From the NCBI RefSeq assembly GCF_010468615.1, contig NZ_WUEH01000010.1, positions 62,001 through 126,000 of the forward strand: a stretch of DNA of 64,000 nt, read 5' to 3'. Each line of letters starts with the position of its first letter. The first letter of the stretch is position 1. The DNA comes from Pseudodesulfovibrio sp. JC047 (GTDB taxonomy: Bacteria; Desulfobacterota; Desulfovibrionia; Desulfovibrionales; Desulfovibrionaceae). The notes below the pieces were generated by a model, which saw only the letters and a program-made list of their open reading frames with translations, ran no database searches and had not been told where the DNA came from. The position numbers and the translations under genes were made by a program. This document shows, one piece after another, positions 17,853-26,530 of this stretch.

Positions 17853-19961
17853 ATGATCATAACTTCTGGACTGACGCTGTTTGGCATCGGCTTCGGAGCC
17901 GCAGCGATACTGGGCGTGGCCTCCAAGCTGCTCTACGTCAAGGAAGACCCACGTATTGCTCAAGTGGAAGATTTATTACCCGGTGCCAACTGCGGCGGAT
18001 GCGGATATCCGGGCTGTTCTGGCTGCGCTGCGGCCATTGTCGCGGGCACGACCTCGGCCTCGACCTGCATTGTTGCCGATGGTGACGCCATAAGCGCCAT
18101 TGCCGCCATCATGGGCCAGGAGGTCCTTGACCGAGAACCTGAATTGGCTATCCGCGACTGCACGGGCGGCACCCGGGCAGACACAGCCTTTCATTACGAA
18201 GGCGTACTGGACTGCCGGGCAGCGCATCAACTCTACGGCGGCAACAAGGAATGCCCCGAAGGATGCCTCGGACTCGGCTCCTGTGTCCGTGCCTGCCCAT
18301 TCAACGCTATTGAAATGGGACCAAACCACCTGCCAATCATCAACCCGGAACTCTGCAAGGCCTGCGGTAATTGTGTGGAAGCCTGTCCGCGCGGCGTGAT
18401 CCACGTCGCTGGCATGTCCGCCCGACTGCTCCATCTCAACCAAACCACGGACTGCCTGGCCCCCTGTCGCCAACGCTGCCCGGCACAGATCAACATCCCC
18501 AAATACATCGAACAGATCAAGGCTGGAGACTATGACGGCGCAGTCATGACCATCAAGGAACGGAACCCGCTGCTGGTCACCTGTGGCCGCGTGTGTCCGC
18601 GTCCCTGCGAGACCGAATGTCGTCGGCAACATGTGGACTCCCCTGTGGGAATCAACATGCTCAAACGCTTTGTGGCCGACCGGGAATTGCACTCCGGTTC
18701 ACGGCTGTCCGTGCCCTGCGCCAAGGAGACCGGCAAACGGGTGGCGGTCATCGGCGGTGGGCCAGCGGGACTCTCCTGCGCCTACTTCCTGCGCCGACTC
18801 GGTCACAGTCCAACCATCTTTGACGCCATGCCCGCGCTGGGCGGCCAGACCCGATACGGCATCCCGGAATACCGACTGCCCAAAGCGGATCTGGACTGGG
18901 AAATCGAAGGTATTCTCAGCCTCGGTATCGAAGCGAAGCTCAACACCAGATTCGGTCGCGACTTCACACTGGAATCCCTCAAAAACGAGGGCTATGACGC
19001 CGTCTTCATCGGAATAGGCGCATGGCAGGCGTCCGGCATGTATGCCGAAGGCGAAGACCTGGACGGGGTCATGGGCGGTATCGAATTCCTCACCGCGCAT
19101 GCATTGGGGCAAAAACCCGCAACCGGCAACAAGGTCATCGTGGTCGGTGGCGGCAATACCGCCATTGACGCGGCCCGAACCTGCGTCCGTCTCGGTGCCG
19201 AAGTCACCCTCATGTACCGACGCACCCGAAACGAAATGCCAGCCGATGTCGAAGAAATCGACGGAGCCGAAGACGAGGGCGTACAATTCAAATTCCTTGC
19301 GGCACCGGCACGCGTCATCGGCGATGCCAACGGCAAGGCCACCCATCTGGAATATTATGAAATGGAACTCGGCGAACCAGATGATTCCGGCCGCCGCCGT
19401 CCGGTCAAGAAGGAAGGGTCTGAACAGCGCATGGAGGCCAGTCTGATTATCCCGGCCATCGGCCAGAAACCGGACCTGACCTGCCTGTACGAAAACGGCG
19501 ATCCAGAAAACTGCCCATTGGAAACCACTCGGTGGAAAACCATTGTGGCTGACCCGAACACCTTCCAGACCGCCATCCCCGGCGTTTTCACAGCCGGAGA
19601 CGTCTTCACCGGCCCGGATCTCGTGGTCTCGGCCATTGGTGACGGTCGCAAGGCGGCCCGATCCATTCACTATCATATGACCCAAGGGTCCGTTCCCGTT
19701 TCCGAGACAACCCAGAAAACCATGATCCCGTACACCCTGTTCGATGAAGTCGATCTGGTGAAACAGAAAGAACGGGGTGTCATGCCCCACCTCTGCCACG
19801 GAAATGAACAGACCTGCACCTTTCATGAAGTAGAAGGTCCGCTGAATGAGGCACAAGCTTTGGCCGAGGCGGATCGCTGCCTGCGGTGTGGGCTGCTCTG
19901 CTACGACAAGGACATGGGTCCCGACACCAAAACGGCAGAACCAACGAAGCGAACCCGCTAA
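17853..19961 (+). CDS. rnfB: RnfB fused to a GltD/NfnL-like NADPH oxidoreductase
   Basis: 702-aa fusion. Residues 1-26 are a membrane anchor. Residues 40-75 form the RnfB Fe-S domain (GANCGGCGYPGCSGCA). Residues 134-149 and 168-179 are two ferredoxin [4Fe-4S] motifs. From about residue 200 it continues as a glutamate-synthase small-subunit/NfnL-like flavoprotein: Fe-S cysteines 201-256 (CLAPCRQRCP, CGRVCPRPCETEC), FAD loop IGGGPAGLSCAYFLRR (300-316), NAD(P)H loop VVGGGNTAIDAART (430-443) with YRRTRNEMP downstream, suggesting NADPH, and a last Cys cluster CLRCGLLC. Usual RnfB ends after the ferredoxins. The fusion puts an NADPH entry point on the Rnf complex. Confidence 0.93.
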   Translation: MIITSGLTLFGIGFGAAAILGVASKLLYVKEDPRIAQVEDLLPGANCGGCGYPGCSGCAAAIVAGTTSASTCIVADGDAISAIAAIMGQEVLDREPELAIRDCTGGTRADTAFHYEGVLDCRAAHQLYGGNKECPEGCLGLGSCVRACPFNAIEMGPNHLPIINPELCKACGNCVEACPRGVIHVAGMSARLLHLNQTTDCLAPCRQRCPAQINIPKYIEQIKAGDYDGAVMTIKERNPLLVTCGRVCPRPCETECRRQHVDSPVGINMLKRFVADRELHSGSRLSVPCAKETGKRVAVIGGGPAGLSCAYFLRRLGHSPTIFDAMPALGGQTRYGIPEYRLPKADLDWEIEGILSLGIEAKLNTRFGRDFTLESLKNEGYDAVFIGIGAWQASGMYAEGEDLDGVMGGIEFLTAHALGQKPATGNKVIVVGGGNTAIDAARTCVRLGAEVTLMYRRTRNEMPADVEEIDGAEDEGVQFKFLAAPARVIGDANGKATHLEYYEMELGEPDDSGRRRPVKKEGSEQRMEASLIIPAIGQKPDLTCLYENGDPENCPLETTRWKTIVADPNTFQTAIPGVFTAGDVFTGPDLVVSAIGDGRKAARSIHYHMTQGSVPVSETTQKTMIPYTLFDEVDLVKQKERGVMPHLCHGNEQTCTFHEVEGPLNEAQALAEADRCLRCGLLCYDKDMGPDTKTAEPTKRTR

Positions 19962-19980
19962 GACGAGAATCACACCACAT

Positions 19981-20059
19981 GGTCACATTTTCGCCGTCGA
20001 GCTCACGCCCCCCCATCATTGCGAATACCGCGAAGCAACCGGCGAGCGAAAATGTGACC
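19981..20059. repeat. Long inverted repeat between rnfB and the DmrX-like gene
   Basis: Perfect 14-bp arms GGTCACATTTTCGC and GCGAAAATGTGACC separated by about 50 nt that can partly pair further (CCG/CGG). No T-run follows, so it is not a simple intrinsic terminator. It could separate the rnf transcript from the biosynthetic genes or be an RNA processing site. Confidence 0.6.
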
Positions 20060-20162
20060 TACGGCTTTACAATACTGAAAAGATTGATTTATATTGGAAA
20101 AGCACCTAATTTGATCGATGTGATCGCAGGTGCATGTATCGGATAACAGGATGGAGGATGCT

Positions 20163-20726
20163 ATGAAAATCGTCTGGGGCATCACTGGTGCGGGCGACCT
20201 GATGCCGGAACTTATTGACATCATGTCGGACGTCTCGCACGACCCCGACATCGAAATCACCGCAGTCTTGTCCAAGGCAGCCCATACGGTGATTCACTGG
20301 TACAAACTGACCGACCGTCTGAAATCCATTGCCAAACGGGTGTGCGTCGAAAAGGACGCGAACACCCCGTTCATTGCAGGTCCCATTCAAGTGGGCAAAT
20401 ACGACCTGTTTCTGGCTGCGCCATTGACGGCCAACAGCACGGCGAAAATCGCCCACGGCATTGCCGATTCGCTCATCACGAATTGCGTTGCCCAAGCGTG
20501 CAAAGGTGACACTCCGACCTATCTGCTCCCAGTGGACAGGCAAGTCGGCACCACGACCACCACACTCCCGGACGGCACCCCATTCACCCTGAAAATCCGG
20601 CCCGTGGATGTCGCCAACGTCGAAATACTCCGCACCATGGATGATCTCCACGTTCTGGAAGGACTGGACGACCTCCGACAGGTTCTTGCAGAACGACTGG
20701 GACGAGGCATCGGAGGAACACAATGA
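20163..20726 (+). CDS. Flavoprotein, archaeal-type dihydromethanopterin reductase (DmrX/AfpA-like)
   Basis: 187-aa flavoprotein-fold protein (MKIVWGITGAGDLMPELIDI). Segments DLFLAAPLTANSTAKIAHGIADS and TYLLPVDRQVG match the FMN-binding AfpA/DmrB family, which reduces dihydromethanopterin to H4MPT; the bacterial version is DmrX. I start at 20163 because GGAGG lies upstream. It overlaps the RFAP synthase gene by 4 nt, consistent with H4MPT biosynthesis. The physiological reductant is unknown. Confidence 0.82.
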   Translation: MKIVWGITGAGDLMPELIDIMSDVSHDPDIEITAVLSKAAHTVIHWYKLTDRLKSIAKRVCVEKDANTPFIAGPIQVGKYDLFLAAPLTANSTAKIAHGIADSLITNCVAQACKGDTPTYLLPVDRQVGTTTTTLPDGTPFTLKIRPVDVANVEILRTMDDLHVLEGLDDLRQVLAERLGRGIGGTQ

Positions 20727-21685
20727 AAATCACTGTCACCGCTCACGCCAGACTCCATTTCGGTTTTACCAATCTGACGCCCGAACTGGGTACTGTCTAC
20801 GGCAGTGTCGGGGTCGGGCTGAAGGAACCATTCACCCGCATCACCGCCACGTCGGCCGCTGATTTTTCCGTACACGGGCCACGGTCCGAACAGGTTGCTG
20901 AATACGCCACTCGACTGGCCAAACAGTATGGGATTGCATGGAACGCCCATTTGATGATCGAGGACACCATTGACCGACATTCCGGTCTTGGGTCCGGTAC
21001 CCAGACGGCCCTTGCCACCGCAGCCGCACTGCTCCATCTGCACGGCATGGACTGCGACATTCGCACGGCAGCCGGTGCTCTGGACCGGGGACTTCGCTCC
21101 GGCGTGGGCATCGCAACCTTTGAATCAGGCGGATTCATTCTCGACGGCGGCCACCAGCGTCTGGACCGGCCAGAAGTCATTGTCCCCTCAAATGTGCTGG
21201 TCCACCACGATTTCCCGGAAGACTGGCATTTCGTGCTTTTCCTTCCGGCGGTCAAACCCGGTTTGTCAGGAAAAAACGAAGGGACCGTGTTTCATGAGCT
21301 GGGTGACACCCGCGCCATTTCCGATGCCATTTGCCGGACGGTTCTCCTGAACATGCTGCCCGCCCTGATCAACAAGGATATCGAAGCCTTTGGCACGGCC
21401 CTGACAGAGGTGGACACCTGGACCGGACATTTCTTCAACAAGGCCCAGGGCGGGACCTACCGGGAAGCATTGGCCCATGACGCGGTCGAGAACCTCCTCT
21501 CCGCCGGGGCCTACGGTGTCGGCCAGAGTTCTTGGGGTCCCTGCCTCTATGGTTTGGTAGACAGCCGAACCGAACAATCCGTGGTCCGCGCCGGCAAGGA
21601 ATTCCTGACAGCGCACGGTCTGGACGGCACAGTCCGCGTGGTCAGGCCAAACAACTCGGGAGCGACAATCCGTGTGGACGACTGA
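20723..21685 (+). CDS. mptG: Beta-ribofuranosylaminobenzene 5'-phosphate synthase
   Basis: 320-aa GHMP-kinase-fold enzyme catalysing the first committed step of H4MPT synthesis: condensation of a hydroxybenzoate/aminobenzoate with PRPP, releasing CO2 and PPi. Characteristic motifs are ARLHFGFTNL, HSGLGSGTQTALATAAAL, RSGVGIATFESGGFILDGG and GVGQSSWGPCLYGLV. It is translationally coupled to the DmrX-like gene. Presence of this gene is a diagnostic marker of H4MPT production. Confidence 0.94.
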   Translation: MKITVTAHARLHFGFTNLTPELGTVYGSVGVGLKEPFTRITATSAADFSVHGPRSEQVAEYATRLAKQYGIAWNAHLMIEDTIDRHSGLGSGTQTALATAAALLHLHGMDCDIRTAAGALDRGLRSGVGIATFESGGFILDGGHQRLDRPEVIVPSNVLVHHDFPEDWHFVLFLPAVKPGLSGKNEGTVFHELGDTRAISDAICRTVLLNMLPALINKDIEAFGTALTEVDTWTGHFFNKAQGGTYREALAHDAVENLLSAGAYGVGQSSWGPCLYGLVDSRTEQSVVRAGKEFLTAHGLDGTVRVVRPNNSGATIRVDD

Positions 21686-21686
21686 G

Positions 21687-22280
21687 TCATCTACTTTCGG
21701 TTACCAAGGCAAGCAGTTCCCGGACCGCTTTTTCATAGCGGGACCCGGGGGCGACCTTGGCAATGACCCGGACATTTTCGCGCAACTGCTCCACTGCGGC
21801 CTGCCCGATCAAGGCGCACCGGGTGGACAGGACCAGACTTTCCAGAAAAAGCCCCTTGGCCCGATTGACAAGCGGTGCCGAATGGATTGCGCCATGGCCG
21901 ACCACCTCGGCATCCAGCAGCACCATGTCACCGGTGTCATCCAGATGGGTCACCCGCATGGCAAGCCAGGAAGGGATTCCGGCAAGCACCGGACACCCTG
22001 CGGCGTCACCGCTCGAAAGGAATTCGAACTCAAGGGAATCCCTCCGGTTCAACGCCGCGTGCAAAACCACGGGGTCATCCACCGGATTCACCACGAAACA
22101 ACGGTGGGCCTCAATAGCCTGCAAGGTGGACGATCCCTTGAAAAACGATCCCTTGAGGGTCATGCCGTCATCAGTCCACATCCCGAATGGTCCCACGGCC
22201 ACCCGATCAACATTTCCGGCAGTGATGACCACTTCATAAATCCAGTGCCGATGAAAGGCGTGCAGGCAGGTGTCCTTCAT
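21687..22280 (-). CDS. DUF447-family protein of H4MPT clusters
   Basis: 197-aa protein matching the DUF447 family (HWIYEVVITAGNVDRVAVGPFGMW, NPVDDPVVLHAAL, DAEVVGHGAIHSAPLVNRA), which is found in methanogens and next to H4MPT genes of methylotrophs; a flavin-binding split-barrel fold is usual. Precise function unknown. The start at 22280 has AAGGAA upstream. It converges with the RFAP synthase gene with one base between the stop codons. Confidence 0.75.
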   Translation of the reverse strand: MKDTCLHAFHRHWIYEVVITAGNVDRVAVGPFGMWTDDGMTLKGSFFKGSSTLQAIEAHRCFVVNPVDDPVVLHAALNRRDSLEFEFLSSGDAAGCPVLAGIPSWLAMRVTHLDDTGDMVLLDAEVVGHGAIHSAPLVNRAKGLFLESLVLSTRCALIGQAAVEQLRENVRVIAKVAPGSRYEKAVRELLALVTESR

Positions 22281-22364
22281 TGATTTTCCTTGTTTTCCTT
22301 CAATGACCATCTGTTTTCAGAATGATGAAATCATGAAATATTCATGCAAAAAAAGCGAGATAAA

Positions 22365-23075
22365 ATGCAACTTTTAGTCAGTATCGTCTCAAGTGACGAA
22401 GTCTCCGAAGCCGTGACCGGCACGGCTGACATCATCGATGTGAAAAACCCTCCCGAAGGATCTCTGGGAGCCGCTTTCCCTGACGTCATCCGCAGCATCC
22501 GTGAAAAAACCCCGTCCGACTTTCTGGTCAGTGCCGCCATCGGCGATGCCCCGCAACTGCCGGGGACCATGGCCCTTGCCAGCCTCGGAGCCGCATCCTG
22601 TGGCGTGGAATACGTCAAGGTCGGCCTGCTTGGGGCCAGAAATCTCGACGAAGGCATCGCCATGGTGCGCGCCGTGAGTCTGGCGGCCCGCTCATTCAAC
22701 CCGGAAATCAAGATCATGGCCACGGGCTATGCGGACGGGCACACTGTCGGGTCAATCAGCCCCGAGGATCTGCCCATCGCCGCAGCCGAAGGGGGCGCAA
22801 ACGGCTGCATGTTGGACACGCTCACCAAGGGGAAAGACACCCTTTTCTCCTTCATGGATATCCCCGCACTGGACCGCTTTCTGACCCATGGCCGCACACT
22901 CGGTCTGGAAACCGCGCTGGCGGGAAAATTACGCATGGATCACGCACCGACCCTGTGCGAACTCGGACCGGACATCGCTGGTTTCCGCTCTGCGGTCTGT
23001 GGCGGGGACAGGGCCAATGGTCGCGTCAACGCCAAGAGTGTCCGTCAGCTCAAATCCCTGCTCAACCCGGCCTGA
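22365..23075 (+). CDS. mfnB: (5-formylfuran-3-yl)methyl phosphate synthase
   Basis: 236-aa TIM-barrel enzyme (DUF556 family) that makes the furan ring of methanofuran from two glyceraldehyde-3-phosphate molecules. The active-site lysine segment DIIDVKNPPEGSLGAAFP and VEYVKVGLLGA are conserved. The ATG at 22365 has only a weak ribosome site (GCGAGA). Its 3' end overlaps the convergent mfnE gene by 31 bp. It shows the cell makes its own furan cofactor. Confidence 0.93.
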   Translation: MQLLVSIVSSDEVSEAVTGTADIIDVKNPPEGSLGAAFPDVIRSIREKTPSDFLVSAAIGDAPQLPGTMALASLGAASCGVEYVKVGLLGARNLDEGIAMVRAVSLAARSFNPEIKIMATGYADGHTVGSISPEDLPIAAAEGGANGCMLDTLTKGKDTLFSFMDIPALDRFLTHGRTLGLETALAGKLRMDHAPTLCELGPDIAGFRSAVCGGDRANGRVNAKSVRQLKSLLNPA

Positions 23076-23731
23076 TTCGGGCATATTCGCGTTCCCCGAG
23101 CGGTTCCGGTTTCAAGCAACTGCGCAACTCGTTCGGGGAATCGCCCATTGACCACCCAGGTTGCGCAAGTGGCCTTTTCGAGCAATCCGGCCAGGAATCG
23201 ATCCACCCCGCCGTTCCCGTTCACTCTGTCCACGCTGATATGCGTCAAAAATGCCGTATCGGATGACGGCGGAAAAGTTTCGTATAACCCGTCCACATCC
23301 TTGACCAGTATGAGCCGGTGCGCCTGTGCCTGCTGCGCAACCCACGCGGCAATGGAATCCGACGTCACATCCCACGAATGGGGCAACGGGTCATCGGCCC
23401 GCATCCAGTCATGCGGCAACAGCACGGGCACACGTCCCGCCCGAGTCACGGCTTGAACCTCGCTCAAGGATCGGACAATCCGGCTTCCGGGAATCAGGTC
23501 CGCCAACACATGACCATATTGATCCATGGCCAAGATGGCCATCCAATGGGCTGCCGTCTCTGATAAAGGATACCGCTCGTTGCACCGTCGAACCGCATCG
23601 GCAAAATCGCCACCGCCCGGAACCACGAGCAGGGGCTGCCGTGCGCCCATCTCGCCGAGCATGGCGCACAAGGCCATCAAACGATCGTGCCGGGTCTGAC
23701 TCCCGCCGATCTTGAGAACGGTCACGGTCAT
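23045..23731 (-). CDS. mfnE: Aminomethylfuran-phosphate kinase (MfnE-like)
   Basis: 228-aa amino-acid-kinase-fold protein (VLKIGGSQTRHDRL, LLVVPGGGDFADAVRR, WDVTSDSIAAWVA, LILVKDVDGLYE). MfnE phosphorylates the phosphate of (5-aminomethyl-furan-3-yl)methyl phosphate to a diphosphate in methanofuran synthesis. The ATG at 23731 overlaps the mfnF stop (ATGA); a GTG two codons earlier is possible. The 3' end runs 31 bp into mfnB on the opposite strand. Confidence 0.88.
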   Translation of the reverse strand: MTVTVLKIGGSQTRHDRLMALCAMLGEMGARQPLLVVPGGGDFADAVRRCNERYPLSETAAHWMAILAMDQYGHVLADLIPGSRIVRSLSEVQAVTRAGRVPVLLPHDWMRADDPLPHSWDVTSDSIAAWVAQQAQAHRLILVKDVDGLYETFPPSSDTAFLTHISVDRVNGNGGVDRFLAGLLEKATCATWVVNGRFPERVAQLLETGTARGTRICPNQAGLSRDLS

Positions 23732-24780
23732 GACCACACCGTTTGGGCCAACAGCCGCGCCGCAGCCAACGCGGGCAACACGACTTCCTGTTTCCGCTTT
23801 GGATCACCGGGGTAGAAAACAACATTCATGCCCAGCCGAGACCCGGCTTCGGCAGCCACAAAAGCCCCGCTCCCCGCCGCCAGGACCGTTTCAGGCCGCT
23901 GTTCGGAATCCACACCGGACAGCACCTGAAGCGCAGCCGTGACAACGCCGTGAAGCTGCGCCTCATACACGGCCCTCGCAATGCCTCGAATATCCGACAG
24001 ACCGAGCATCTCGCTATCCGCGCACACCAGCCGGGCCAATCGCATGTGGGCTTCTTTCAACGAGGTCCCGCGCCCGTCAGCCGTGGCACAGGTGTATTCG
24101 GCTTCGGTGATGTGACCGAGTAAAAGATGCACATCAGCCATGAACGAAAACCGTTCGTCCGCCACACGGCACAGGTCCCCATGCACGGGCACGGTCTGGA
24201 CCACGGTATTCGGGTTGCTGCGAAGTGCCCCGCAATACACGAGTTCCCCGTACCGAAGCCGATCGGTATCGGTTCTGCCCCTGGCTGCAACCCGACCATC
24301 GACCAGCGGAATGATATCCGAGGTCGTGCTGCCAATATCGATAAGCAACGCATTCGGGTGGGACTGGACTGCCAGCAAGGCCGAAGCCATCCAGTTGTTG
24401 GCCGCAAACCGCAAGGGGGCATCGATCTCCTGAGCCAACGGGACCCATTGGCCGGTCATCACGTCCAACACGAAAACCGCGAGATCGGGAAAGGCCTGTC
24501 GCACCGAAGCACAAATAAACGTCACGCCTTCCCGCTTGGTAACGAACGAATCACACAGTTCAGCGGTCAATGTCAGAGCGACAAACGCACAGGTTTCCGC
24601 GTGCAGTTCCCGCCCCAGTGCCAAGAGTTCCCCGACCAGCAGTGACGGGTCACGCCAGACTTCAAGCGGCGCACTGGCAACTCGGGCCGAAAACACGCCG
24701 TGCTGATCCCGATCCAGACGAGCCGCCTTTACATTGGCCCCGCCGATATCAAGTCCCAAAATCCCACGGGATTCAACCAC
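23728..24780 (-). CDS. mfnF: Methanofuran condensation enzyme MfnF (hydantoinase-like ASKHA fold)
   Basis: 350-aa hydantoinase/oxoprolinase-like protein with an ASKHA nucleotide fold: GILGLDIGGANVKAARLD at the N-terminus, LLIDIGSTTSDIIPLVDG in the middle and VLAAGSGAFVAAEAGSRLG near the end. MfnF joins the furan diphosphate and the tyramine-glutamate part of methanofuran. I start at GTG 24780 because AAAGGAGG lies eight bases upstream; this overlaps the mfnD stop by 8 nt. Confidence 0.88.
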   Translation of the reverse strand: MVESRGILGLDIGGANVKAARLDRDQHGVFSARVASAPLEVWRDPSLLVGELLALGRELHAETCAFVALTLTAELCDSFVTKREGVTFICASVRQAFPDLAVFVLDVMTGQWVPLAQEIDAPLRFAANNWMASALLAVQSHPNALLIDIGSTTSDIIPLVDGRVAARGRTDTDRLRYGELVYCGALRSNPNTVVQTVPVHGDLCRVADERFSFMADVHLLLGHITEAEYTCATADGRGTSLKEAHMRLARLVCADSEMLGLSDIRGIARAVYEAQLHGVVTAALQVLSGVDSEQRPETVLAAGSGAFVAAEAGSRLGMNVVFYPGDPKRKQEVVLPALAAARLLAQTVWS

Positions 24781-25771
24781 GAGGACCTCCTTTATCAAAT
24801 GAAATACTCCGCTTCGAGACCACATTCTCAGGCAACCGATCGAGGACAGCCGCATCAACCATCGCCTGTGCCACATTGAGGTCAAGAGATTGGGAAACCC
24901 CGGTATAGGCCACGGTCACCCTCGGATTGATCTCGATGACCACACAGGCATCATCAGTCAGGACCATATCGACTCCCACGAATCCACGCAGACCGGGAAG
25001 ACATCCTACAGCCCCGGTTGCCATGTCCAACGCTGCCGAGGCCTGCGGATGAACCAGCGGTGTCATTCCCCCGCAATAGGTAAAGGGCTGCCCCGGCGTG
25101 ATATGTTGCATGTTCAGACTCAGGGGCGTATTCTTTTTCCCGCTCACGAGCAGGCTTGCACTGGCCGTGACACCGGGCTGATATCGTTGCACCAGAAACT
25201 CGGATTGGCCATCCAATAATTGCATGGCCCGATCCAGATCACTGGTCGATGAAACCAGGCTGACGCCGTCGCAATCCTGACCGAAAATCGGCTTGACCAC
25301 GACAGGAAACCCCATGTGTGCCACAACCGAACCGAGAGTCTCACGGGAAACCGGCATGGACTCGGGCATGGCGATGCCTGCCGTGCGCAGCAGTTGGCCA
25401 CACTGTTTCTTGTCCGTGGCACGACGGATCGCTTCGGGAGCACTGCTCAGCAGTCGGCATCCTTGGGCCATGGCCCGTTGACTGAGGTCGGCCAAATAAT
25501 CGCCCGCATCCGGTGCAATGACAAGGGCGAAATCAGCGCGGGAAGCAAGCGTGTCAAAGACGGCTTCCCAATCGCCGGACACAGTCAGAACTTCATCCGC
25601 CTCAACGGACAGATTCGGCTGCACACAGGTCATGGTCCGGCAATCGTCCACCCGGGAAAAATCCCGCAGGAGCGCGTTCAGCATGGCCAGCCCTTCGGGC
25701 AAAGCACTGGCGGCAAGCGGGGTGTCGGCCATGGCTCCGGCACTGAAAAATTCAAAAACAAACAGATTCAT
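24773..25771 (-). CDS. mfnD: Tyramine-L-glutamate ligase-like ATP-grasp protein
   Basis: 332-aa ATP-grasp enzyme of the MfnD type, which adds glutamate to tyramine in methanofuran synthesis. N-terminus MNLFVFEFFSAGAMADTPL, ATP-grasp segments MGFPVVVKPIFGQDCDGVSL and CVVIEINPRVTVAYTGVSQ. The start at 25771 leaves only 15 bp to the divergent HisA-like start; an upstream extension would run through that gene and is rejected. Neither a tyrosine decarboxylase (MfnA) nor the aminotransferase (MfnC) is in this window. Confidence 0.87.
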   Translation of the reverse strand: MNLFVFEFFSAGAMADTPLAASALPEGLAMLNALLRDFSRVDDCRTMTCVQPNLSVEADEVLTVSGDWEAVFDTLASRADFALVIAPDAGDYLADLSQRAMAQGCRLLSSAPEAIRRATDKKQCGQLLRTAGIAMPESMPVSRETLGSVVAHMGFPVVVKPIFGQDCDGVSLVSSTSDLDRAMQLLDGQSEFLVQRYQPGVTASASLLVSGKKNTPLSLNMQHITPGQPFTYCGGMTPLVHPQASAALDMATGAVGCLPGLRGFVGVDMVLTDDACVVIEINPRVTVAYTGVSQSLDLNVAQAMVDAAVLDRLPENVVSKRSISFDKGGPRG

Positions 25772-25786
25772 AATGGAGTTGTTCCC

Positions 25787-26530
25787 ATGGAAATCATTCC
25801 GGTTATTGATATATTGAACGGACAGGCCGTGGCCGCCATTCGCGGCGAGCGGACCCGATACCAACCCGTCAACAGTGAAATAGTCGATTCGGCGGACCCC
25901 ATTGCCGTGGCTCGCGCGCTGGAGCGTGTCACCCAGTGCCGGACCATGTACATTGCGGACCTCGACGCACTCCAGGGACGCCCCTGGCAACAGGATATCA
26001 TTCGGGACGTGACCCGGACGGTGCAGTGTGAATGCATTGTTGACGCGGGAGTGAAAAATGCCACGGATGTCCGGACCCTGATGGAACTGGGTGTCGGCCG
26101 GGCCATTCTTGGGACCGAGACATTGCCCACCCTGTCCATGCTGGATGCAATGATCGAAGCCGCTGGCAAAGATCGGATTCTCCCGAGCCTTGACGTGCAC
26201 AACACCAAAATACTCACCACGGCCCCGGAACTCAAGGACCTGCATCCGCTGGACGGTCTGGCTCGCATGATAGACATGGGTCTGAACACCTTCATCCTGT
26301 TGACGCTGGACGTGGTCGGTACGGGCGGTGGTCCGGACTGGTCCCTGCTCGAAGCGGCCATGCAACGGTTCCCGAACATCACCTGTCTGGCTGGTGGCGG
26401 CATCGCGTCACCAGACGACCTGCGAAAGGGAACCGCCCTCGGTCTCAAGGGAGGACTCACGGCCACGGCTCTGCACCGGCGTTGGATAACCACAGCCGAT
26501 GCAGAGGCGGCCAGAATTGATTTAGCCTGA
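25787..26530 (+). CDS. HisA/HisF-like TIM-barrel protein of H4MPT clusters
   Basis: 247-aa (beta-alpha)8 protein resembling HisA (MEIIPVIDILNGQAVAAIRG, YIADLDALQGRP, ILPSLDVHN, CLAGGGIASPDDL). HisA-like genes of this type recur in H4MPT clusters, where their reaction is unknown, so it need not be histidine biosynthesis; no other his genes are near. GGAG lies before the ATG. It is a lone plus-strand gene wedged between minus-strand genes, 15 bp from mfnD and overlapping the next gene by 9 bp, so any promoter of its own must lie within mfnD. Confidence 0.8.
   Translation: MEIIPVIDILNGQAVAAIRGERTRYQPVNSEIVDSADPIAVARALERVTQCRTMYIADLDALQGRPWQQDIIRDVTRTVQCECIVDAGVKNATDVRTLMELGVGRAILGTETLPTLSMLDAMIEAAGKDRILPSLDVHNTKILTTAPELKDLHPLDGLARMIDMGLNTFILLTLDVVGTGGGPDWSLLEAAMQRFPNITCLAGGGIASPDDLRKGTALGLKGGLTATALHRRWITTADAEAARIDLA

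Noticed and set aside
24773-26365. Longer N-terminal version of mfnD (530 codons)
   Set aside because: The added 198 codons are antisense to the HisA-like gene. The family N-terminus begins at the ATG at 25771.
25787-26530. Histidine biosynthesis hisA
   Set aside because: No other his genes are nearby and the gene is embedded in methanofuran/H4MPT biosynthesis, where HisA-like paralogues are common.
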